From: Acridotheres tristis
Lineage: Eukaryota > Chordata > Aves > Passeriformes > Sturnidae
Length of the DNA: 64,000 bases
Direction: 5' to 3'
NCBI GenBank assembly: GCA_037013685.1
Contig: CM072888.1
Location: 14,512,216-14,576,215 of the forward strand
Both the position numbers and the translations under genes were made by a program. Each line of letters begins with the position of its first letter. Position 1 is the stretch's first letter. Shown here one piece after another: positions 30,001 through 42,000 of this stretch. Below the pieces are notes generated by a model that saw nothing but the letters and a program-made list of their open reading frames with translations, made no database searches and was not told the origin of the DNA.

Positions 30001-33000
30001 ACTGCTCCTTTTTAATTTGAATTCCTTAAAATTAATTTATGTAAATGTCAGTAAATGTACTGCAGCAACAATTTTCAAGCAGAGAACTTCAGTGACTTCA
30101 ATGAACATTAAAAGCCAATGGACCAATAAAACTTAGGCAAAGAATTGTACCACTCTTCTTACTTACTTTCTATTTATATCCACAGACCTTCCCAGGAGTG
30201 ATGGACAAGAAGCAAGTCCAGACAATCCTATTGATGTGCTTAGGGCAGCAGGGCCAGTGAAGAAGCCCTACAAACTTGCTCACAGCAATGTTAGGGGCTC
30301 CCAATGAATTTCATCAGCATAGGGACCAGTAGATCCATTAGAGAAACAAAAAGGCATCTTTTAAGGAGGGAAACATGACTTATTGTTATACTATGCAATC
30401 ACCTCTCTTCCTCTGTTTTTGTATATTGTTTTCCTCCTCCTCTGACTGCCAGTGCTGTAATGAGTGAAATATGTTAGTGAGAGCAGAACTAAGCTCCAGG
30501 ATTATTTTTATGAAGGAAATACATCACTTCAGTTTCTTAGATCAGCCTCAAGATAGTTTTGAGTTGATTCTTTGGAACAGATTTGCTACTTTATGACAAT
30601 ATTATGATTTATCACTGCTAAATTTCCTTTTGACATTAAAAAAAGAAGACAAAATCAACGATCACTGTATTATTCCATCTATTGGCATCAAAAATATCTT
30701 ACTGGGATAGCTGTCCAAAATTCTTCTCAGAGGCATCAATTTATATTACCTTTGATTCAACCACAGCTGCATTATTAGCATTAGCATTGTCATTATCATT
30801 ATTCTAATTACTCACTGGGTAAAACATCTCTAGAAGTCTGAAAAAGTATTTTTGCTGGTTTTACTGTCATTGCAGTTCAGTATTTGTTAGTATTTCAGGT
30901 ACAGAAAGAATATAGCAGAAGGTGATGTTTTCAGACACTTGAGTATAAGACAGCAAATTTTTACACTTCTTTTGAGGGGAAAAAAAATTGTTTGCCTTTT
31001 CTTGTTGTTATTTCTCTGAGGCTGGAAAACAGGTGATTGGGTTTTTTTGTTTTTTTCAACGTGTGCACATCCAAATTCTGGCACTATACATATTTCCTGA
31101 GTAAGCACAGAGGACACATTCCATGATATTTGCACTGTGCAAGTGGATGCAGTGTTTTACATAGTGGTTTGTTGAGTTTCTTTTTAACTGCTGACTGTTC
31201 TGCACTGCCTGCTGGAAAATCATCAATCCACAGAGTATTTATTCTCCATTACTGATTTCTAGTATTGAAGTGTGTAACAGTTAAGTAAAACCAAATACTG
31301 CCATCTCCACAGTGATCTCCCTTCCTTGTGGGTAAGGGACCATGGACAATGATTATGTGAGACTGCAGAGGATAAATGTAAAAATGTTTAAGAACACTTG
31401 TTTTAAAACTACCATTTTGGTTATGTGGTGTATGCGTTTTTGATTTATTTATTATTTTATGTAATGTACTCATTCCACAAATTCTGTAGTCTTTCTATTT
31501 AAGAGCTGGAGTCTTGCTCCTAGGCACAGTCCCTTTCTCCTTACCTGCAAAATAACCTCCATTCCTGGCAGCCTGCATTAAACACTGCCATACAGCTTTC
31601 CTCAGTCACTGGACTGTTATCTCAGGGAATTGAATTATTTACACAAAATGTTACAGTTGAAACAGATCCAGTGTAGAGCATTATATGATGGTTAGAATAG
31701 CATAGATTGAAAAGATCAGAACTAAAAGTTGAATCTGATCCTGAGGGTACCTGTTGAGAGTCATATCAAGCAGGTTAGTGCCTGTTCAGAAGCATGGAAA
31801 ATCAGTTTTCCATTTAGCCTTGTCTTTAAGTTGCAGCTGTAAAAGTTTCCTCGAGAAAGGTTTCTTTGGGACCAATAACAGTTCTGTGGAAATTTCACTG
31901 TCAGTTTTCCACAAGTACAAGTGATCAGAACTTTTGGTTAAGAAATATGAAACAGCCTTAGATGGCTGTTCAAAAACACCCCTAATAAGTCTCTTCTGTT
32001 TGGCTATCTTGAACATAATGGCTATCTGCAGGAATAGAAAGGGAAACATTCAGCAAAATACAAAATCATATAAAGTGTTTTTTTTCCTGAAAAAGGTGCA
32101 GTGTGTTTCATTGCTCTCTTTTTCAACACACACTAAAAACCTCTGAGATTTTCTCTCAGAAAAGTCTATCCTAATTGGCCTCTTGTCCTTATAGCTGGAA
32201 CAAAATTATCATTTAACATGTGATGTGATTTCAAATCGATCGAGTTTGTCACAATTATTAAAGATCCCTCTGTTAAGAATATGTCAATATAACTCTCATT
32301 CACTAAGGCTTTTTGATATATAGTCCTGGCTATTCTAACTTAAAACTTCTTTATATAGCTGGATTTCACTTGCATTACTACTCTGAATTGTGACAAATCA
32401 ACACTTGACAGCTTTCCAGAAGTAAAATATCTTCTAACAGACTTATAAGTTTTCCATTGGTACTTACCCCATAACTAGATGTAATTTCTTATCTCCACCT
32501 TCCAACATATTCCCATCAGTGCCCATTCTCCACTCATTGCCCTGACCATGAAAGTGTTTCCAGTGAACAGAATGGAAGCTGTTCATCCCACCAGCCCTCA
32601 AGTCTGAATTTAGAGGGTCAGTCACTTTTATGTGCCACTCCAAAAAACGCAGTTTAACAGCAGCCTCTCACCCAGGGAAGCTTGTGCTACATTTGGGGTC
32701 GAGCCAAGAGGGAATGAGCACCCCTGCTCCTCTCCAGGGCATCCTTGAGCATTCCCAGGCCCCCTCCTGTGTCCAGCTCCCTCCCTGGGCATCACTGAGC
32801 ACCCAGAGGGCAGGGCAGGCCCTAAGCCAATCCTGCTCCCACTGGCACCACAGCAAAACTCATCTGAATTCAATGGGATGGGAATGAGCTCAAAGGATGA
32901 AAATACAAAGATATTGCTGTGGAATGCTGTGCTGAATAGTTTCATTTGAATTTAAAGTGAGGAAAAAATGAAGGAAAAGAAAAAAGTGTTAAGAGTTACA

Positions 33001-36000
33001 AGATGCTGTTTTCCCTTCCCACTATGAGTTTTCATTTCTTTGCCAGAAAGAACATTGGTGTCTCTTGTCATTACTCTTTTTTGTTATTTAAATTAAATTA
33101 AAATCTAAAAACTATTATTTCAATTTCTCCAATATACATGCTAAAATAAAAAGGTAGAGGTAAGTATAAAATCCAACCTTTATTCCACTTTGAACAAGCT
33201 TGTGTATATCCAAAAAAGGTTCCTTGAGTATATCTCCTTCTGGAGTGAAAATCTTCACATATCCTTCTTTCTCAAGAATGAAGAGTCGATGGGATCCATC
33301 CCCACAATGTACTGCTCCAACAGGCTGCCTCAGTCCACTCACAACCTCCTGAATACAGAAGCAGTTGTGCTTGTGTTTTCTAAAGAAATTTAAAGAAATA
33401 GTGAGATATTTCTTCTTTCTCATAACCATGACACAACAATGTCCCTAAAAGGTAAAATTACTGCTCTGCAATGATATTAAAAACAGGTTTATAATAAAAC
33501 CTTTTTTAATATGCTAATGTGTATAAATTATTTCCTTGAATATATGCCAGCACATAATACAGAAAATCAGCTTGAGCTTCACTTGAGGGAAATTTGGTCT
33601 GCATACAAAAAAAGAGAACATTAAATAAACTTAGATCCAAAATGTAGAGCACTGGGAGGGAAAAAATTGGTGAAAGAAGAGAATAATTTAGAAATACAGA
33701 ATTTCTACTATAAAATAAACACAGTAAATTTCATCACTTGGATAAAATTTGGCTTCTAAAATCCATTTTAAAATAATGACTTATGATGAAATAATCTAAT
33801 TTAATTATTTTCACAAAAAAAACCCCACAAATGAAATAAATTGAAGATCACAACATAAATATTTTACTAATTAACTTAACATAGTTGTTTAGTAATATTA
33901 AATTTAGGTACAGATTCCTTCCCAGAACTACGAATGATCCATGGCCTGGATGATAACCAAGATCCACAGGGTGGATCAGGGCAGGATTCTAACACCTTTT
34001 CAGCAAGGCAAATATCAAATGGTACTGAAGTGCTGAAGCTCGTGTAACTTTCTTTTTTGATGTACACTAGCAGCAGCAAAAGAAAATCACATCTGGAAAA
34101 CACAGCTGCTCAGCATAAGAACACACTGAGCTGTTTCACTGTGAAAACCACAGGCTTTGCTAGGTTGGTTTTTTTTTTCAGATTAAACAGCATTTATCTT
34201 TATGAACCTGCTGATCTCTTCCTCTTTGTCGTATTCTTCCATGTGGTCCAGGGAGTTAGAAGCTGGCCCTCGCACTTGTTTTCTTGGAAAATCTGGAAAG
34301 CACACACCACCATCTTTTCTTGCATAGTAATAGCAAAAGTCATCAGCTGTAGTTTGGAGGAAACCTTAAAAATGCAAAAGAGCATACAAATATTTAGTGT
34401 GTTGTCATGTCTGCAGTTTTGTGTCATCAAACTCATCTTTAAATAGATTATAGTGGAAAAAGAGGTAATTTTAAACAAAGGGCTATCTGCAAAAGAAGAG
34501 TCTGCTCTGAGTAAACACAAATGTATAAACACAAACTGAGCATTGCCTTTTACAGTTTATTCATCAGTATTTGTATTAAGCCTCATTTTCAGTGTGCTTA
34601 AGTTTCATTCAAAATGACACAACGGTTCACTCACTAAAAATTAAGAGACAAAGTTCAGAGTTGAGGCTGTTACACACTTCTCCCAATTTTAACCCTATAA
34701 ATCAAGTGTGGTATCTGTTGTAAAATAGCCTGAGCAGCTTCTGTTTAACTTTTTTTTTTAAATAAGTGATTAGTTCTAGTCAAAATCTCAGTGAAGACTC
34801 TGGTAAAAGACATGCAGTAAAAATTTTGTGGAATGCTGCCAGCAAAGGACGTTGGTTGGAGAGGTGAGAAGTGGGAAGCAGTGCTGAAAGCTGCACCGTG
34901 TTGACATCCAGCTGGCCTCTGGTTGACTCCCAGCATTAAAGTAGCTGAGCAGTGTCCCATGGTGAAGTCAACTTCCTCAGCCCCATCCCCTAAAAAGGGG
35001 GATGTTTTATGCTGCTTTGGATGAAAGGTGCTCCTTAGACCACCTAAAATGGGAAGGACTTCAAAGACTCAGAGAAACACGAAGTTGATAAAATGAGAGC
35101 CTTTGAAGAAGAACCCTGCCACTATTGCTATTACTTTCTTGCATTATGTTTAAGGACATTTAAAAAAAATCTATTTCTGCTCACAAACCCGTTTCTAGTC
35201 ATTTCTATCCATGTTTTAATCAGGAGTATTAAATCCAAGAAGACAGAGTCTGGCTCTGTACTACTACATGCACTAATTACATCTGTACTAATACATGTAC
35301 TATTTTACCAGAACATTGTTAAGATAATACGTCTTAAGTTACCTTCATTCCTGTTTGCATTACTGGCAACTGCCTTAGGATGTACTACAGTCCAGGACAT
35401 AACTCATAGGATACATGGAATTAGCACTTAATTGGCATTAGAGGCCTAATTTATGCATGGCTTTACCACTTGTGAATAATGCAGTAATCCATAGATCTTG
35501 GCCATAAAGTCTCTGGCTTACAATGTACAATAAGAACTGATCAGGGACAGCTGTGTTTCATTGGAAAATGCCAATTTCTTATAAGCAAAGCCTTTTCAGC
35601 AACATTATCAGTTTTGACAAAATTTTACTTAGCATGATGTTTCTGGTCCAAGCTCAAACTTCTGGTCTAAATGAAAAAGACAGAACCAGACAGCAAACCT
35701 TGTACCACTATACTCCAATGTCTTGTAATTAGGGTGTTTCATTAGGAAGAGGAATATTCAGGTCAATGCCCCTCATCTGTCAGGCAAGAGTTTGACCCTA
35801 AGTCTCCCATTTCCCAAGTAAATGTCCTAACAACGACTTTATTAGCTATCCTGGGGTGGTCTCTCTGTGGCTTTCTTCATGGAAAATTTCGAAAGAGTTC
35901 AATTTCTTCCTTATGTGGAATAGGAAAATTTTTTGGATCCCAGAATTCTTGTGGAGTGAAAAGCCTTTCCCACCCAACTATACATCTTTTCATATACATC

Positions 36001-39000
36001 TTCCTTTAAAAATATAGGAAAAATGACACTATAAAGCCTGCCTTTGATTTCTATAAAATAATATCTGGAAACACGTGGTAGTGTGTTACCGTGTAAAAGT
36101 TTAATTACTGTGATTTGGAGCTTCAGTAAATTTCATCTCTGAGGACTGCTTTTAATTTATAGTAGTTATTTGGAGAAAATGGGAGATGTAATTTCAAGTG
36201 GAACAACTGAAGAGGAACTCTGATATAATCATAGAGTAGTATTCCAAGGCTTGTAAATATAATGCCAAAATCAAAGGTAATCTAAAACCTTGCTGTTGAA
36301 TTATTTGACTGAAGAATACAGGGGTTTGTCTTTAATAATTTATTTCTCTAGGCACAGTGGATCATTCGAAAAAATGCTATAGCAAATTAGAGGTGTATAC
36401 TAAGAATTTCTAGAATTTTCCAAGTATACCATTGACTCTTTACTAAAGAGAAACTTCTCTTAGCTGGAGTATTATCTTTAGTCAGGGAAACCCAGAGCAG
36501 GTTGTGATCACATTGCTCACTTGGTACATGTCCATTTCAAATAACAATCAGATGCAAACTCACTTGACCAGTGCAATACCTTTTCTTATATGTAAGACTA
36601 ATCCCTTTGCCTCATGAAATATTTTATCATGCACTAAAGTCCATGGTGCACTGCAGTTGCCTTTTGCTGTTTAGAAAACCCATCAGCAGATTCCAAGAAA
36701 GGATAAGGCTTATGGACCATTTTCATTAGAAATGCTTGTAAAATAGTGGAGTTAGAATTAAACTATGAAAAATGTTGCATTACTAGAAGGAATGTAACCT
36801 TTGTAAATACAGTTTCACCTGTGCATTAAGGGTGGAATTTTGCTATTTTGTTCTATAAAAAACATAGTAATTTAGAGGAAAAAATCTCCATGTGCTATAT
36901 ATGCCCCATTTAACATACTAACAGCTTCACTGTTAGTGAAACATTTAGAGAAACATTTGCTTCTGCTCTCCTATCTGCTTGTAGCCATTTATTATCTTCT
37001 TTCTCATGCTTAGATTGCAAGGTCTTTAGTGTACAGTTTGCCATTTTGTTCAGAGTTTGTACAGTGTCCAGAAGAATGGTCCCTGACAAGTGCCCCTAAG
37101 CACTAGAATTGTTTGGAGAAAAGGAAAAAAAAAAGTAATAGGGACTGCAACCCTTGGTCCTGTGTGAATTTCTGTACTTGCTGATTTATTTTAAAAGACT
37201 CATACATATTATTACAAATTTCCTACCAGCTGTGTACGTGTTGACAGAGCAGTGCCTGTGTTAACAAAGAAAATTGAAATCACAAAGGATGATTAAACAT
37301 CATGTTTAAGTGTCAGATTTTGCACAGGCTTGCATTTCTATGCTAAACTTTCTGTCTTGCAAACAAGAATCCAACGACAGGCTTTTCAGTTAAGGCAGCT
37401 ACAGTGAAGGCTTTCTGTGTTAGCCTTTATAAAACACTGTGGGAATAAATTGCAAGATTAAAAGCCTTTTCAAAGGAAAACTGCTCCCAGCTGATCCCCA
37501 CCTCCTCTCTCCACTTGTATTTGCAGCCAGTTGTTCCTCACACTGTATCTCCCTTCCTATCCTACCTTCACCAAATTCCACTTTGCTGGATTCCCCAATT
37601 ACCCATTCCCTTTTCTCTTTGACACACAACTCCAGTGCCATGGTAGCACATGTCTCAGTCTTTGCAGCAAGTCAAGTTCCTATTCACTCCCTCCTGTTTG
37701 CATTGCACACAGGATTGAGTATCATCCACTCATCTGAGTAAACCTGCACTGCCTTTGAGGGCATCTGGAAGTCAGGCTCACCTGCTTGATTTCTGCTGTG
37801 ACCTTGAGGATACAGTTCAGCACTGTGTCAAAGCAGCCTTCACCTTTTGGGGTTTTTTTCTGATCTGCACCTTTGACAGCTAGATGTGAATTTGTTCACA
37901 AAAACCCCACATTCTCCTCTCTTCTCAACTGCCAGTGAAAACCAAACCAAAGACATGATTTCAGATAGATTGTTTCAAAACTTACTACATTGGTAGCTCA
38001 CATCATTTCCTACTCGTTTTCAAGTGACTGGTGACCCTCTTCTGCTCAGACACTGCGGGTTCCTGCACACAGGCAGAGCCAGGGCAAATTTACTAGCCAC
38101 TACTATTTTTCTGCAGGTCGACTATGTTGACTGTGACTATTAATCACCCATGTCAGAACTTCTGGAAGTGTTCTGTGAGCTGTAGAATTTCTTAGAATTC
38201 TAATTTTTTGGGCTAGAATTCCAACATTTTGGAACACCCTGTTCGGTGCTTGAAAAATCCTATCAGACATCTGTTCTAGTAATGTCTGGATTCAGATCTG
38301 GGCCTGGATCTGAATTCACCCACAATCATCTGGAACCTATTTCTTCAAATGAAAATAATGGAGGCCAGATAGCTCAAAATCTCTCCCACGTCCTTGGATG
38401 GCACCGTGGCTGTGGCACAGGTTTGTTCCTTAGAATATTCCACTTCCAATGGTATGGATCAAGTTTCTGCTTGTGTCAAAAGGCAGAATCAGCTGTGCCT
38501 TTCTTTACTAGTTATATTAGTAATAAATATTAGTGAATCTTCCCTTATGGAAAGGGAAAACTTAAAATTCATATTGACTGAAGACACTTCATTAAATCAC
38601 TTAACTTCAGTGTATCCATCAATAATCCCTGAAACTGAGGCTTGCAGTAAAGATTAGATGAGAAATAACCAGAACAGTTATCTGGAATGAAGCAGAGAAG
38701 CTCTAATCTCAAAATCTTCGTGAAGCATTACACCCTCCTGCACATCCACACAATCCAAACAGCTTCTGATATTGTTCTGCTTGAATAAAGAATAGGGTCC
38801 ACCTTTTCTCTCAATATTCCTAAAGAAGTCAGTGGAAGTTCTGACACAGTCATAACTGGTGGGCAAACTACTGGCTTCAAAAGAGTTAACCAAGGATCTG
38901 CTAGAGTTTTCATCTTTGCAGGAGACAGAACAATAAATGAATTTTTGAAGCTAACTCATGAAAAAAACCTGACACATAATTTCTCGGCCTTCTTGGTTAA

Positions 39001-42000
39001 TATGTACTGCTAACATTTCAATCCCAGAAAATATGCTTGCTGTCTTAAAATGTTAATAATATTTCTCATTTGCACAAGACTTAGGGGATAAAATTATTTT
39101 TGTAGTCAGCAATTTCCTTAAACTCTGTTGTATTGGTGTTCAGAAACAATTAGCACTCCCTAATGGAGGAAGAGTAATTATTCGACATTTTAACAAATGC
39201 ACAGTGAATCATTGCCAGAGACCTTGGGTTTGGGGGCCTGTTAATTTTCAACTCTTTTTAAAATCCTCCAGGCTAAGCTGAAAATATAACTTCCACACTT
39301 TCTATTTTTTTAAAATTTCTTTTGCAGTAAATATTATTACAGATATACAAGTCTCACAAGGAAAACAGAACCCCCAAATAAGTTATTTTAATTACTTATA
39401 TTTCAGAATGAATAAGACTATGAAACTATATTAAAATCCTATAGGCCATCTTCTCAAAAAGATGGACCTGAATCTTAATGGATACCTTTGGGAAATCCTA
39501 GAATAGATATCAACGACCATGAGTACCAGTCAATTCACCAAATTAATCCTGTTGGTGGATGTAAGCATGCAACAAGTTTTTGTTAGTACAACCTACTTTC
39601 AGGACAAGTATTTAGAACAATTATTAGCATCTGATTGATGTAGGAAAAATCCTATTTTAACTGATGCTAAAGTATGTAAGCTCTTTTCCTGTAAAGCACA
39701 GTGCTCTGCCCAGTGCTAATGTTATGCTTTCATCTGGTTATCTTTCAAGGCAACCTGGGTGGTCACAAAAAGCACTTGACATCTTGATGCACTTCAGCAG
39801 TTTTACATATACACAAACTTTGTAGAAAAATAAATTTGTCATTCGTCACCACATATGTTGATCTGAGGAGCGAGGTTCCTGTGGCTGTAGCTCCTGTGCT
39901 GCTCAGCCCTTTCTCATTCTCCCTCCCTCCCTCTCTCCCTTCCACCACCTCCTTCTTTCCCCCTTTTCCCTCTTTCACTTTTTTCGATTAAACAAATTGT
40001 TTCCTCATAAACACAGAATTTCACAAAACAACTCGGAGGGTCTCACTCTGCAGAATATGAAAATCATTTGTGCTAGCTACAAACTCATGTCAAAAATGTC
40101 TTTGTGCTGACTTCTTATATGGGCCAAACATTTAGAATATCTAATCTGTTATCGCTGTTCAGCAGGCAGTCTTGGCAACTATGATCTATTCTGCTTTGCT
40201 TTGGGGAATGGATAAAGAGCAAGAAACAGCTGGTTTAAGAAAGCCTTAGAAACATCTCTTCGTTTATAAAGACAATAATAATATTTTCATATTTGAATGG
40301 GTTGAGATACATGTTAAACCACAGTAAAGGGAAAAAGTAAGTCAATTCAAAATGTTTTCTCAAGTCAATAAAAGAACACTGCAAAAAAATCCCTGCACTC
40401 TTGGGGTTTCAGAGAAAACAAGTACACACTGTACACATGCAATTAAAAAACCGTCCTCCAAATCCCATCCACTTAAACTATCCCCTTTACTCAAATATGT
40501 TTATATTATATTACAAAGCTGTGTTCATATGCTAAAAGTGACTATTCACAAATTCATTTTTCATCTCATTATCAAGTCCTTTTTTCCAGTCTGTGTTGCT
40601 AGTTTAAAGGAATAAAAAAAAAAAAAGAAGAAATCTTAACCAATTTAATTATTTTCTCCTGTGTGGCATTGTTTATAAGTAGTGTTTGGACAGGGAAAAA
40701 AGCATAGTTTAAAAATGACAGTCTTAAACATATAAATAATTTACTATTGGGAATACCAAAGATGTTATTTAACATAATAGTGTCTTAAGACACTGTTTCT
40801 AAAAGAGCCATCTTCTGCGGTTATTTTGTTGATATAGTTACAAGTGATAGCACACATTTGGTGACTGCCTCAGACTACACAGGGCAAACTCTGCTTTTGG
40901 TTATGTCCAGCTAACTCCACTGACTACAGTGAGGAAGTGTTAGGTAAGTTAAGAATTTGGTTGTTAACAGCACACTGGAAGTGATTCAAAGATCACAGAA
41001 GTCTATCAAATAGGGCCCTTTGATTTCAATGGGCTTTAAACCCTGTGGAAAAAACACCAGTTTCTAGGGTAACAAAACCAGGAAAAACACTTTACTCATC
41101 AGCTTTTAGAGGCTACAAACAGCCAGGACCTTTTATTTCAAAGCAATCTGTCATTTAGAATAGCCTTCTGGATGGCCAGCTGCTTGTCTGCATGATTGGA
41201 ATGAACACACTAATATTTCAGCAAAGGTAATTTCAGGTGCCTTTGACAACAATCAAACCATGTGTGTTCAACAGGAGGGTGGCAAGAAAGCCCTCAAAGT
41301 ATTTTCCTCCCTACGCAAGATCTGCTGTGAAGACATTCTGCCCCTGCTTGGACAAATTCCCCTGGATATCAGTAGGGATTTTTCCTGGTTAAAAGCTGGA
41401 TCTGTAACTGCTCAGGCAGTATCAACATCAGGACATCCTTTAGCCCCATATTTTGTTATGAGTTTTACCTGGTATGTGACCTCTGCAGGTGTAATAGAAT
41501 TCTTTACAATAGTCTTTGCACAGGTAGGGAAGCATTAGTTCTTTTTCAGGAGTTTCCCCTTTCTCAGGTGAGTGGAATAGGTTCTGAGCATGAGGTGAGC
41601 AGTGTGCACACTTGATTTCCTCCAGTAGCTTCGCACATTCTGTGTTGTTGGTAACAGAAAGGACCTGCAAGCCACAAACCAGAGACAAGTAAACCTGTGA
41701 CCCGTGTCCCCATCTCCACGCAAAGAAAGATTACCTGGCTCAATGCCATAAATAATGCCAGTGGAACCAATACAGTTACTATCAATGCATCAAGGTTCAT
41801 GTCACCGTTCTGGAGGTGCAAAAGTTATTACTGTGAAATGTGCAATATGTCATTGGTACAGTGAGATTTTAATTTCTCTGATTTCTTATAGAGGATTCTT
41901 ACAGAATCTTCTATAAGATTTCCTATCTGAGCTTGCTTCTCAGATAAGAATAACAGTACTCAAGTTATTTTAATGACCCCTGCCTGCCATCACATAGGCA

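Larger units (their letters stand above)
69..33177 (-). other. HHIP: HHIP intron 4 (33,109 bp)
   Basis: This stretch is bounded by the exon 4 donor (GT at 33177-33176) and the exon 5 acceptor (AG at 70-69). It is mostly AT-rich single-copy-looking sequence. Recognisable content is CR1 fragments near 10990-11080, 16975-17350 and 26873-27065, a weaker CR1-like stretch at 28340-28640, an older LINE at about 18800-20222, an ancient amniote repeat at 11848-11905, and short simple repeats. GC-richer patches without recognisable content lie at about 3040-3240, 4430-4830, 13640-13900, 22430-22570 and 32660-32850. I checked both strands for further HHIP exons or a nested gene and recognised none. The remaining open frames are short and show no family resemblance. 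Confidence 0.93.
34365..41468 (-). other. HHIP: HHIP intron 2 (7,104 bp)
   Basis: AT-rich intron. It holds one exact GLI-type 9-mer (39756-39764), two single-mismatch versions (35038-35046, 35853-35861), a pyrimidine-rich tract (about 39898-39985) and a possible old amniote repeat near 40870-41050. No other coding exon was recognised. Confidence 0.94.

Noticed and set aside
38580..38665. MIR-like stretch (CACTTAACTTCAGTG)
   Set aside because: Only a short core agrees; the tRNA-like head and the tail are not visible, so I do not call it.
40870..41050. 'Tttcaatgggctt'-type fragment of an old amniote repeat
   Set aside because: It is suggestive of the same ancient family as 11848-11905 but too diverged to assign.
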